A DNA stretch of 13,969 bases from NCBI GenBank assembly GCA_017990305.1, contig JAGNOB010000007.1, positions 1,991 through 15,959 of the forward strand. Direction: 5' to 3'. A model generated the notes under the pieces. That model ran no database searches, was not told the origin of the DNA, and was given only the letters and a program-made list of their open reading frames with translations. Of the stretch, positions 6,947-13,969 are shown piece by piece. Positions within the stretch are counted from its first letter, which is position 1. Every line of letters starts with the position of its first letter. The stretch is from Leucobacter sp. (GTDB lineage: Bacteria > Actinomycetota > Actinomycetes > Actinomycetales > Microbacteriaceae). A program made the position numbers and the translations under genes.

Positions 6947-8290
6947 ATGGCGATCATCCAATCCGCACATACATCGCTGACCGCTGCGGTCGCGCCCGCG
7001 TCACGCGCAGGGGTCGACCGGGGCGCGTCGTTGCAGATCCCACCACTGCCCGAAGCCAATGCAAGCCGCGAATGCCTGAGCAGATGGGGCGAGCGGGCAG
7101 GTGAGATTCTGTGCGCGTTGGGCGGCAGGTCAGCCACTTTGCCAACCTTGAACCTCACCGGCACCACCCTCACCACAGCCGACCTGCGCCATATCCTCTC
7201 CGGGATTCTCTCGGCGCTCAGCGGGCCCTCCGAAGATGAACCGCGTGAGTTGCCCCTAGCTGTGGACATTCCCGCAGCAGATTTCTCGCGGGTTCTGGCT
7301 GAGGAACATCGGCTGCATCGCGCCGTGGCTCTGGCGAAGTCGTTGACCGACGCACGTTCGAACCAGCTCACCCCGGCTATGTTTGCCGAGCGTGCCAGCG
7401 AAGTCGCTGCCGCGAGCGGCCTCGGATTCCGGCTAACGACCGCACCGAGTTTGCGTGCGGAGGGCTTTGGCGGGATCACGGCAATCGGCCAGGGCTCCGT
7501 GAATCCACCAGTGCTCGTCGAGCTTTGGTATGCGGGGGCGCTTCCCCCGGCAGACGAGCCTCCGTCGGACGCCATTGGCTTGGCCGGGAAGGGTGTGACG
7601 TTCGATGCTGGCGGCCTCTCACTGAAATCGCCAGCTGCCATGTACTCGATGCACACTGATTGCGCCGGGGCGGCGACAGTGCTGGCAGCGATGTCGGTGC
7701 TCCGGGACTTCGGTGCTGCCCAGCCTGTCTACGCCGCGTTGCCGCTGGTCGAGAACATCCCAGGCCCCGAGTCCATTCGACCGGGAGATGTCGTGCGCAC
7801 CCGTGGCGGCGTGGGTCTTGAGATCATCGATACGGATTTCGAAGGCCGCGTGGTTCTCGCGGACGCCATAGCGAGGCTTTCCGAGGCTGCGCCCCGCGCG
7901 GTCATCAGCATCGCGACGCTCACCTATCAAATTGAGGTCGCGCTTGGACCGGAGATTGCGGGGCTTTTCGCCCGCGATCATGCGCTCGGTAGGCGACTCC
8001 TGCGTTCGGCCGAGCAGGCGGGAGAAGCGCTCTGGGGGATGCCCTGGGCGACGCGATACGCCCCGCAGCTTCGTTCGACCGCACCGGGCGCGACACTGCG
8101 AAACCATCCGCTCACCGAAACAGGCAGGGCTATCACGGCGGCCCTCTTTCTCGGAGAGTTCGCCCCGGCAACCGTCCCATTCGCACACATTGATTTTTCG
8201 GGACCGGCGGTGCGCGCGACTCCGAACGGACCGCTCGCGACCGGGTACGGCGTGCGTACCCTTGTGGAGCTGCTACGCCAGTGGGACTGA
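6947..8290 (+). CDS. M17-family leucyl aminopeptidase-like protein
   Basis: This 447-residue protein has the C-terminal M17 catalytic domain (about 170-447) after a weakly recognisable N-terminal domain. The full ligand and catalytic set is present with E. coli PepA spacing: K215 and D220 (GKGVTFDAGG), K227, D238 (MHTDCAGAAT), D297, E299 and R301. It should therefore be an active two-metal exopeptidase that releases N-terminal residues from short peptides in the cytoplasm. The family signature NTDAEGR reads DTDFEGR here, so an Ala next to the metal-binding Glu has become Phe, which may alter substrate choice. The substrate-side motif GAALRNHPLTETGRA-like region (381-394) also departs from common PepA. 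Start ATG 6947 has AAAGGA at 7-base spacing. The gene stands alone on the plus strand between two minus-strand amidohydrolases, suggesting a shared peptide pathway. Confidence 0.9.
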   Translation: MAIIQSAHTSLTAAVAPASRAGVDRGASLQIPPLPEANASRECLSRWGERAGEILCALGGRSATLPTLNLTGTTLTTADLRHILSGILSALSGPSEDEPRELPLAVDIPAADFSRVLAEEHRLHRAVALAKSLTDARSNQLTPAMFAERASEVAAASGLGFRLTTAPSLRAEGFGGITAIGQGSVNPPVLVELWYAGALPPADEPPSDAIGLAGKGVTFDAGGLSLKSPAAMYSMHTDCAGAATVLAAMSVLRDFGAAQPVYAALPLVENIPGPESIRPGDVVRTRGGVGLEIIDTDFEGRVVLADAIARLSEAAPRAVISIATLTYQIEVALGPEIAGLFARDHALGRRLLRSAEQAGEALWGMPWATRYAPQLRSTAPGATLRNHPLTETGRAITAALFLGEFAPATVPFAHIDFSGPAVRATPNGPLATGYGVRTLVELLRQWD

Positions 8291-8320
8291 CGCAACGCCG
8301 TCGGGCACGCACGCCGCCTG

Positions 8321-9511
8321 TTACACGACGCGCCCAGCCTGGATGACGGCTTCGCGCGCCTCCATCGCACCCAAGGCGAGTGGATCCTCTAGCGGGTTGC
8401 TCGAGAGCAGCACCGCGTCGCCGAAGGCGCCGAGCTCCAGGTTTCCCAAGCGTGGATCGCGCAGCAGTGCCGCGTTCCCGGCAGTCATCGAGTGCAACGC
8501 CTCGGACGCGCCGAGCGCTTCCACTTGCAGTTCGACCCCGCGAAGCTGCTCGTCTTCCATGTCGCCCATCAGGTCGGTACCAAAGCCAACGCGAACGCCA
8601 GCTCGCAGCGCCATGCTCGCCGCCTCCTGACCTTTCGAGAGCACCTCGGCGTTCTTCGCAAGCGACACCTCGTTGAGACCGAGGCCAGAGCCCCGGCGCC
8701 CCATAGCGTCGTAGGTCGCGAGGGTCGGAACGAGAAAGGTGCCGCGCCGCGCCATCTCTGTGGCGGTGGCCGCGTCAATGAGATTTCCGTGTTCGATGCA
8801 ATCGACGCCGTTTTCGATGGAGTGCATAACTGACTCCGACGAATACGAATGGGCTGTGACGTACGTTCCACGGCGGTGTGCTTCGTCGGCAACCGCACGA
8901 AGCTCCTCGGCCGAGTACTGGGGAATACGCACCGGGTCGGTCAGGGAGAACACCCCGCCAGAGGTCATCACCTTGATTGCGTGGGCTCCGGTACGCAGCC
9001 GCTCGCGCACTGCAATCCTGAGCGCATCGACCCCGTCAACGATGTCGCACATGTGTCCGTGCCCGAAACACACGTCGACGTATTGCGAGCGCGGGTCGCC
9101 GTGTCCACCGGTCTGGCTCAGCGCGGGTCCGGTGAACAGGTATCGGGGTGCAGCAAGCAGCCCGCCTTCAACGGCTCGTTGGAGTCCGATGTCGCCGCCT
9201 GCGACGTCGCGAACTGTCGTGAACCCACGCTCGAGCGCGGCTCGAAGACGGTGGGTGGCGTTCAGGGCGGCGTAGCTGAGCGGGCCGCGCTCGTTCTCGA
9301 GCCCGTTCATGCTGAGCGCGTAGGCATGAAAATGCGCATCGATGAGGCCGGGGATCACCCATCGACCTCTTCCATCGATCTCTGTCGCATCGGCATCAGC
9401 GCGCTCCGCGACCATGCCGCCCGCGACAATAAGGTCACCAGACTCGAAGCCACGCGCTTTTCCCCGCCAAATCTGCGTGTCCACAATCACCATTGATCCC
9501 TGGCCAGTCAT
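8321..9511 (-). CDS. Metal-dependent amidohydrolase, prolidase-like (copy 2)
   Basis: This 396-residue paralogue of the 5577-6761 gene is by eye about three quarters identical from residue 54 onward and about 80% identical in residues 54-193. It diverges in the first 50 residues and the last 20. The catalytic set is intact: H60-x-H62, K180, H221, H241 and D313. Both copies are therefore probably active, with different specificity or regulation. Start ATG 9511 has AAAGGA at 6-base spacing; an in-frame ATG at 9535 lacks a binding site. It is convergent with the M17 peptidase (30-base gap, no hairpin seen). It lies downstream of hyuB on the same strand but behind a terminator hairpin, so it probably has its own promoter in the 94-base gap or is reached by read-through. 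There is no signal peptide, so it is cytoplasmic. Confidence 0.9.
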   Translation of the reverse strand: MTGQGSMVIVDTQIWRGKARGFESGDLIVAGGMVAERADADATEIDGRGRWVIPGLIDAHFHAYALSMNGLENERGPLSYAALNATHRLRAALERGFTTVRDVAGGDIGLQRAVEGGLLAAPRYLFTGPALSQTGGHGDPRSQYVDVCFGHGHMCDIVDGVDALRIAVRERLRTGAHAIKVMTSGGVFSLTDPVRIPQYSAEELRAVADEAHRRGTYVTAHSYSSESVMHSIENGVDCIEHGNLIDAATATEMARRGTFLVPTLATYDAMGRRGSGLGLNEVSLAKNAEVLSKGQEAASMALRAGVRVGFGTDLMGDMEDEQLRGVELQVEALGASEALHSMTAGNAALLRDPRLGNLELGAFGDAVLLSSNPLEDPLALGAMEAREAVIQAGRVV

Positions 9512-9560
9512 GTCTTTTCCTTTCGAAGTGTTCATCTTGTTGCACGACCCTGTGCGTATA

Positions 9561-9595
9561 CGAAGGGCCCGCTGCGCACCGCAGCGGACCCTTCG
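9561..9595 (-). terminator. Hairpin terminator after hyuB
   Basis: Arms 9561-9575 (CGAAGGGCCCGCTGC) and 9581-9595 (GCAGCGGACCCTTCG) enclose loop GCACC. The single C/A mismatch on the plus strand becomes a G-U pair in the minus-strand RNA, giving a complete 15-bp stem in the hyuAB direction. It is 10 bases past the hyuB stop. There is no T-run. Confidence 0.75.
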
Positions 9596-9605
9596 TGTTC
9601 CATGG

Positions 9606-11318
9606 CTAATTCGAGGCTGCGCGCAGCTCTGCGGTTGCCACTTCGTCAATATCGAGGTCGTCAGTCACCACGACCCGATAGTCACGCGCGGCGGCCTCAG
9701 GCGAGACGAAGCCGTTGCGTAGATCCTTCGTGATCGCCGCGAAATCACGTTCGAGCGGATCGCCGTAACCGCCTCCGCCACCGGTTGCGTTGACGAGTAC
9801 CTCGCCGGCCTCAAGCAGGTTGTAACTGCCGCCCTGCCAGACCTCGCGCTCGGTTCCGGGGTTCAGGATCACCGCGTTCGGCGTGCCCTCGTTGCCGCCA
9901 GCGATGCTCCACGGGTTCGTCTGTGTCTTGTAGACGAGCATGATGCCGGTTCCCGGTGCCGTGTACCGGTAGGAGCGGCTGATGCCTACGCCGCCACGGT
10001 ACTTGCCTGCCCCCGAGCTGTCCTGCCGGTAACCGTAGTGTTCGAGGAACAGCGGGGTGCGCATCTCGAATACCTCGACAGGAGTGTTGCGGCAGCCGGG
10101 CTCGGACAGGTGCATGATGCCGTCTTCCCCGTCATGGGTCGCGGTGCCACCGAACCCGACCGCCTCGTTGCTACCGTCCTGCCACAGCTCGCCGGTTCGC
10201 GGGTTCGTGCCAAGTCCAATGAACGCGCACACATCTCCGCCAGAGGCCGCGGGAATCTTGTCTGGCATCCCCTTGGCGAGCGCCTTCAAGATGACCTCAC
10301 CGGCCAGGATTCCGGTCCACAGCGTGAACGTCGGCATCGGGTGCACTGCGTGAACGACTGAGCCTTCTTCGGTGACCACGCGCATTGGAGCAAAGTTGCC
10401 GGCAACGACAGGTGAATCAGGCGTCGTAATCGACTTGAAGATGAGGCACGATGCTGCCTCAGTAAGCCCGAGCGGTACATTCACCGGGCCCTTGACGTTC
10501 TTCGCACTCCCAGTCCAGTCGATCACCATCTCCTCGTCGGTGATCGTGACGGTGCACTGCAGTTTCACAAGCTGCCCGACGTCGACGCCGTCCTCGTCAA
10601 CGTAGTCGACCGCGGTCCAGGTGCCCTTCGGGAGCTTAGCGAGGGCGAGGCGGGAGAGTTTCTCGCCGTGCTCGTTGATCGCGCGCATGGCCTCTACGAG
10701 GGTGTCCGCACCGTACTTTGCTGCGAGCTCCTGCGTACGCTTCACACCCGTGAAGCACGCAGAGACCTGCGACTGAATGTCACCAACCGTGTGGCGCGGC
10801 CTCCGGCTGTTGAACTTGATGATGTTGAAGACGTCTTCGTTGCGCACGCCACGTCGGTACAGCTTCGAGGCGGGTAGCATGAGCCCCTCCTGCGCGAGAT
10901 CCGTCGAGTCCATCACGTACCCGGGATCCTTCTGGTTCAGATCAGTGACGTGCACGCGGCACGTCGCGAACCCGAGCAGCTCGTCTTCGAAGTGGATCGG
11001 AGCAAAGACCAGCGGGTCAAGCGCGTGCGCACTCGACCAGTACGGGTAGTTGAGGATGAAGACGTCGCCCGGCTCCATCGCATCTTTCCCCAGGAAATTG
11101 ATGGCGTGCTTGACGCCCGCATCGTTACCGCGGGTGAATACCGCGACACCTGGGGTGTCGGCGACGACATCGCCGTTCGCGTCGTGAAGGCCAATGCCGT
11201 AGTCGTGGACCTCGTACACGACAGTGTTGTATGCCGTGCGGCAGAGGTTACGAGCGATTTCTTCGGCGGCTGCGAGCAGGCCGTGTCGAATGATCTCGGT
11301 GGTGATTGCGTCTACCAT
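9606..11318 (-). CDS. hyuB: Hydantoinase B/oxoprolinase-family subunit
   Basis: This 570-residue protein is the hydrolytic partner of HyuA. In 5-oxoprolinase, N-methylhydantoinase and caprolactamase, the B-type subunit opens an amide ring after ATP-dependent activation. Family landmarks are VHDYGIGL (37-44), GDVFILN (84-90), DWTGSA (267-272), SGGDVCAFIGLGTN (359-372), GFGGTATHDGEDG (388-400) and the C-terminal ATGGGGGYGDPLERD (511-525). D39, H98, D101 and H123 are candidate metal ligands. The usual NDPYxGGTHLPD stretch reads NYPYWSSAHALD here, keeping His and Asp but changing the rest. Start ATG 11318 lies one base after the hyuA stop (TGAAATG), with AGAAGGG inside hyuA, so the two are translationally coupled. 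It is the last gene of the operon. A carboxylase beta-type role is less likely because no third subunit is present. Confidence 0.92.
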   Translation of the reverse strand: MVDAITTEIIRHGLLAAAEEIARNLCRTAYNTVVYEVHDYGIGLHDANGDVVADTPGVAVFTRGNDAGVKHAINFLGKDAMEPGDVFILNYPYWSSAHALDPLVFAPIHFEDELLGFATCRVHVTDLNQKDPGYVMDSTDLAQEGLMLPASKLYRRGVRNEDVFNIIKFNSRRPRHTVGDIQSQVSACFTGVKRTQELAAKYGADTLVEAMRAINEHGEKLSRLALAKLPKGTWTAVDYVDEDGVDVGQLVKLQCTVTITDEEMVIDWTGSAKNVKGPVNVPLGLTEAASCLIFKSITTPDSPVVAGNFAPMRVVTEEGSVVHAVHPMPTFTLWTGILAGEVILKALAKGMPDKIPAASGGDVCAFIGLGTNPRTGELWQDGSNEAVGFGGTATHDGEDGIMHLSEPGCRNTPVEVFEMRTPLFLEHYGYRQDSSGAGKYRGGVGISRSYRYTAPGTGIMLVYKTQTNPWSIAGGNEGTPNAVILNPGTEREVWQGGSYNLLEAGEVLVNATGGGGGYGDPLERDFAAITKDLRNGFVSPEAAARDYRVVVTDDLDIDEVATAELRAASN

Positions 11319-11319
11319 T

Positions 11320-13368
11320 TCAGGCACCCTTCTGCGCGTGGTGAATAGCGATAGTGAGTTCGCCGTAGGCACCGACTTCCAGTCGGTCGCCCTCGTGCAA
11401 TACGGTCGTCGCAGTGTGTTCGGTGACCACAGCTGGACCGTCGAGCACATCGCCGGCGAGCAGCGATTCGCGAGCCACAAGCGCGTAGTCGACGGTGATG
11501 TCACCCGGGAGCACAACCTGGCGAGTGCCGCGTTCGAAGCTCTCTCCCGGCGCGCGCCGTGCTGCACGGGGCAGGTCTGGCTTGTCGACGACGCCGACTG
11601 CCATCAGCCGCAGCGTCGTAAGCTCGATCGGATCGTCCATGACATGGCCGTACTGCCGCTCGTGCAGGTCGTTGAACTGGGCCGAGATCTCGGTGCGCGG
11701 ATCGCTGCCATCAGCCGGCAGCTCGACCGAAACGGAGTGCTCCTGTCCGAGGTATCGCACGTTGACGGATCGGTGGAAGCGACGCGCGTCTGGCCCGAAG
11801 CCCTCCGAGCCGAGCAGCTCGGCAGCCTCACGCTCCATGTCAGCAAAGAAGGCGTCAGCACGTTCCGGGTCGAGGTCGTCGAGCAGTTCAACGCAGGTGC
11901 GCGAGAGGTCGTGCTGGACATCGGCCATGAGCATGCCGAGCGCCGAGAAGGCGCCCTGGCCCGGAGGCACAATGACCTCGGGAATACCGAGTTCGCGTGC
12001 GACGTCAACGGCGACGAGTCCACCGCCGCCGCCAAACGAGAGCAGCGAGAAGTCCTTCGGGTCGTGCCCGAGTTCGATCGAGATTGCACGGACGGCACCC
12101 ATGATTTTGGTGTTCGAGATGCGCACCATTCCGCGCGCCAACTCGGTTGCAGTGATGCCCATCTCCGCAGCAATTCCGCCAAGCGATGCGATCGCCTTGT
12201 CGCGGTCGAGGGTGAGCTCGCCGCCCAGTGGCGTGTCGGTGCCGAGGTACCCAATGGCGAGGGCCGCATCGGTGAACGTCGGCTCGGTTCCGCCGCGGCC
12301 GTATGCCGCCGGACCGGGCACCGCCCCGGCGCTCTTCGGGCCCACCTGCAAGCCGCCAGCGTCGTCGAGATAGCCGAGCGAACCGCCTCCGGCCCCGATC
12401 GTGTGGATGTAGAGCGAGGGGGTATTGATGGGGAGGCCCTCGAACTCCGCACCGTGGTACAGCACCGGGCTGCCGTCAAGCACGAGTGACGCGTCGAGGC
12501 TCGTGCCTCCCATGTCGATCGTGATGAGGTTCGGCCGGTCGATGAGCTTCGAGAAGCCGGCTGCCCCGACCACGCCGCCTGCCGGCCCCGAGAGGATGAG
12601 GTTTACGGGCTGCTCGCGGGCGGTCGACGCTGTCATCGCGCCGCCGCCGGAGCGTGACATGAGGAAGCGTCCGTCGAAACCACGCTCTGCGAGCTCGCCC
12701 TCGAGCGTGCGCAGGTAGTTGTGCATGATCGGCTTAATGTACGCGTCGAGCACGGCGGTGCTGGTGCGCTCGTACTCACGGTATTCGCGCGAAAGCTCGT
12801 GCGAGATTGTCACCTGCACGTCGGGCGCTTCCTCGCGAAGAATCTCACGCATGCGTTGCTCGTGTTGGGGTGCGACGTACGAGTGGAGGAAGGTCACGGC
12901 GACCGCATCGTAACCGCGCTTCGCGATCTCACGGGCGAGCTCGCGGGCTTCCGCTTCGTCGAGCGGCACAGCTACCGAGCCGTCGAACAGGCTCCGCTCG
13001 GTGACCTCGAACGTGTCGAAACGCTCGAGCAGTGCCGCCGGCTTGCGGTAAGCGATGTCGTACATCGGTACTCGGTCGGTGCGGCCGAGGAGGTACACGT
13101 CGCGGAACCCGCGAGTGGCTATCGTTGCGATCCTAGCTCCGGTGCGGGTGAGCAGCGCGTTGAGGCCAAGCGTGCTGCCGTGGTTGAACATTTCGACGCC
13201 TGCGAGGTCTGCTTCGGCCTTGCCAAACGCTGCGAGCACGCCTTCTGCGGGCGCATTCGGGGTTGTGGGCACCTTCTCGAATCGCAGTTCACCGGTCTCG
13301 GGGACGAGTTTCACGACGTCGGTGAAGGTTCCCCCCACATCGATGGCTACGCGGACACGTTCGTTCAT
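11320..13368 (-). CDS. hyuA: Hydantoinase A/oxoprolinase-family ATPase subunit
   Basis: This 682-residue actin-like ATPase is thought to phosphorylate the amide oxygen of a cyclic or linear amide and pass it to HyuB. The N-terminal domain starts with the phosphate loop DVGGTFTDVV (10-19). ELSREYREYERTSTA (191-205), LSGPAGGV (259-266), DMGGTS (285-290), GAGGGS (325-330) and GPKSAGAVPGPAAYG (343-357) mark the central catalytic domain. LLSFGGGGG (442-450) and the C-terminal beta-rich domain complete the normal family length. Start ATG 13368 has AAAGGAG (13376-13382) at 7-base spacing, although the frame is open further upstream into the preceding gene. It lies between the ABM-like gene (43-base gap) and hyuB. 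Candidate substrates are hydantoins, 5-oxoproline or a lactam; the sequence does not distinguish them. Confidence 0.94.
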   Translation of the reverse strand: MNERVRVAIDVGGTFTDVVKLVPETGELRFEKVPTTPNAPAEGVLAAFGKAEADLAGVEMFNHGSTLGLNALLTRTGARIATIATRGFRDVYLLGRTDRVPMYDIAYRKPAALLERFDTFEVTERSLFDGSVAVPLDEAEARELAREIAKRGYDAVAVTFLHSYVAPQHEQRMREILREEAPDVQVTISHELSREYREYERTSTAVLDAYIKPIMHNYLRTLEGELAERGFDGRFLMSRSGGGAMTASTAREQPVNLILSGPAGGVVGAAGFSKLIDRPNLITIDMGGTSLDASLVLDGSPVLYHGAEFEGLPINTPSLYIHTIGAGGGSLGYLDDAGGLQVGPKSAGAVPGPAAYGRGGTEPTFTDAALAIGYLGTDTPLGGELTLDRDKAIASLGGIAAEMGITATELARGMVRISNTKIMGAVRAISIELGHDPKDFSLLSFGGGGGLVAVDVARELGIPEVIVPPGQGAFSALGMLMADVQHDLSRTCVELLDDLDPERADAFFADMEREAAELLGSEGFGPDARRFHRSVNVRYLGQEHSVSVELPADGSDPRTEISAQFNDLHERQYGHVMDDPIELTTLRLMAVGVVDKPDLPRAARRAPGESFERGTRQVVLPGDITVDYALVARESLLAGDVLDGPAVVTEHTATTVLHEGDRLEVGAYGELTIAIHHAQKGA

Positions 13369-13375
13369 TCGGTTT

Positions 13376-13382
13376 CTCCTTT
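13376..13382 (-). promoter_or_regulatory. Ribosome binding site deciding the hyuA start
   Basis: AAAGGAG on the minus strand, seven bases before ATG 13368. It separates the true hyuA start from upstream in-frame codons that would overlap the ABM-like gene. Confidence 0.7.
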
Positions 13383-13411
13383 GGGGTCTGCAGACGTCTC
13401 GGTTTGCGGAG

Positions 13412-13729
13412 CTACGATGCGCGCTCGACGCGGTGGTCGACGCGGAACAGACGCCCCACACCGACCTCGGCGCCCTCGAGCAGTTCTTGCAGCTCGGGGG
13501 CAGTGCGCATGCGCTGTGGGTGATCGAGCCACTCCTGGTATCCGGCCTCATCGGGCCACTCGGCGCTCACAATGATCTCGCCCGAGCCGTCTGCGGCGAG
13601 CGCGATATCCGACGAGAGCTGACGCGTGAGGTCGAGGGATTCTTGCAGGATCAGCTCACGACGGTAGAGCTCGAGAATGCGCTCGGCTTTTTCTGGCGTG
13701 GTGCGCAGGGTGAGAACTGAACGGATCAT
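13412..13729 (-). CDS. Small ABM/dimeric alpha-beta barrel protein
   Basis: This 105-residue protein has the antibiotic-biosynthesis-monooxygenase-like ferredoxin fold. It shows beta MIRSVLTLRT, a helix EKAERILELYRRELILQES, then EIIVSAEWPDEAGYQEWLDHP, where the W-x-D/S and 'YQEWLDHP' segment is typical, and a last strand VGRLFRVDHRVE. Members of this fold include cofactor-free monooxygenases, heme-degrading enzymes, and isomerase or dimer-only proteins. No catalytic residue can be assigned here. Start ATG 13729 is preceded by GAGGAGGAG at 7-base spacing; an upstream ATG (13813) lacks this. It is the first gene of the hyuAB operon, with 43 bases before hyuA. A role in oxidising, sensing or handling the hydantoinase substrate is possible but only inferred from position. 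Confidence 0.75.
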   Translation of the reverse strand: MIRSVLTLRTTPEKAERILELYRRELILQESLDLTRQLSSDIALAADGSGEIIVSAEWPDEAGYQEWLDHPQRMRTAPELQELLEGAEVGVGRLFRVDHRVERAS

Positions 13730-13819
13730 GCGGATGCTCCTCCTCGAGACAACTTGCGGAAATGTTCCAGCAAGAGCGAGAGTACTTCCGAGGCCGCACG
13801 CCTCCTTGGGCATACTGCA

Positions 13820-13833
13820 CAGCGCGAGCGCTG
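13820..13833. promoter_or_regulatory. Inverted repeat upstream of the ABM-hyuAB operon
   Basis: CAGCGC-GA-GCGCTG, a perfect 6-2-6 repeat 91 bases upstream of the operon start and 34 bases past the PucR-like stop. It could be an operator or a weak terminator of the upstream gene. No T-run follows and no clear promoter elements were recognised in 13730-13867. Confidence 0.3.
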
Positions 13834-13867
13834 ACTCGTGTGAGTTTCGCAGCGTGGAGGTGGGTAA

Positions 13868-13969
13868 TCAGCCGTTTCGGAGCACGCTGGCGAGCAGCAT
13901 GTGCACGGACAGCACCTCGCTGGGATCCGCGAGGGGGATCCCGAGATCCTCAGCTCGCCTGATTCTCGC
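13868..13969 (-). CDS. C-terminal end of a PucR-family transcriptional regulator (partial)
   Basis: On the minus strand a frame runs open from the window edge to a TGA at 13868-13870, giving 33 residues. They read RIRRAEDLGIPLADPSEV followed by a short helix ending LRNG. This matches the last part of the PucR/CdaR C-terminal helix-turn-helix ('yRlRRaEeLlG.dLdDP..rlalhlAL'), seen by pattern only. The start and the sensory domain lie outside the window. PucR-type proteins often activate purine, allantoin or amino-acid degradation genes. This one sits 138 bases upstream of the hyu operon in the same direction and is a likely controller of it (inference). Confidence 0.6.
   Translation of the reverse strand, partial: ARIRRAEDLGIPLADPSEVLSVHMLLASVLRNG

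Noticed and set aside
6762..6947. N-terminal extension of amidohydrolase copy 1
   Set aside because: It would start on the peptidase start codon. The Cys/Arg-rich extension matches no family, and GAGGAGG before GTG 6761 is far better.
5577..9511. Amidohydrolase pair as a transposon or recent repeat
   Set aside because: The copies differ clearly in sequence and at both ends, and no terminal repeats or transposase are present, so they are old paralogues.
11319..11567. N-terminal extension of HyuB into hyuA
   Set aside because: It would overlap 250 bases of hyuA. The family N-terminus begins at MVDAITTEII.
11224..12489. Plus-strand frame (421 residues) opposite hyuA/hyuB
   Set aside because: It is antisense to strongly conserved HyuA motifs, with no ribosome site or domain of its own.
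12721..13575. Plus-strand frame (284 residues) opposite the hyuA start and the ABM-like gene
   Set aside because: It runs across two real genes and their gap, and no family is recognisable.

Overview
The window is GC-rich, densely coded DNA with GTG as well as ATG starts and many ATGA-type overlaps. Together with a membrane-anchored, peptidoglycan-binding efflux adaptor, this points to a high-GC Gram-positive actinobacterium. A Microbacteriaceae-like genome such as Leucobacter is my guess; it is not proven from the sequence. No tRNA, rRNA, CRISPR array, insertion sequence or phage gene was seen, and no stretch longer than 215 bases lacks a gene.

Layout: (1) Bases 1-3497, plus strand: the 3' part of a cysteine-containing, probably exported protein, then a HlyD/MacA-like adaptor, a MacB/LolD-like ATPase and a MacB/FtsX-like permease. 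The last three overlap at ATGA and GTGA and form one efflux operon, closed by a 13-bp hairpin at 3509-3540. (2) Bases 3543-5587: an enolase-superfamily enzyme (minus) divergent from a GntR/FCD regulator (plus), with a perfect 8-2-8 palindrome between them. (3) Bases 5577-9511: two close amidohydrolase paralogues (both minus) flank a complete M17-type aminopeptidase (plus). The first amidohydrolase overlaps the GntR gene tail to tail. (4) Bases 9606-13729, minus: a three-gene operon of a small ABM-like protein, HyuA and HyuB (ATP-dependent hydantoinase/oxoprolinase type), ended by a 15-bp hairpin. (5) The right edge holds the last 33 residues of a probable PucR-family regulator on the minus strand.

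How it fits together (inference): from 3543 rightwards every enzyme is of a kind that acts on peptides, N-substituted amino acids, cyclic amides or (hydroxy)proline-like compounds. These are an aminopeptidase, two prolidase-like amidohydrolases, an ATP-driven amide-ring opener and an MLE-subgroup enzyme of racemase, epimerase or dehydratase type. The block reads as a catabolic island for an unusual peptide or cyclic amide, with a GntR and a PucR regulator as candidate controllers. No uptake transporter lies inside the window, and the substrate cannot be told from sequence alone. The efflux operon on the left is convergent with this island and is probably unrelated.
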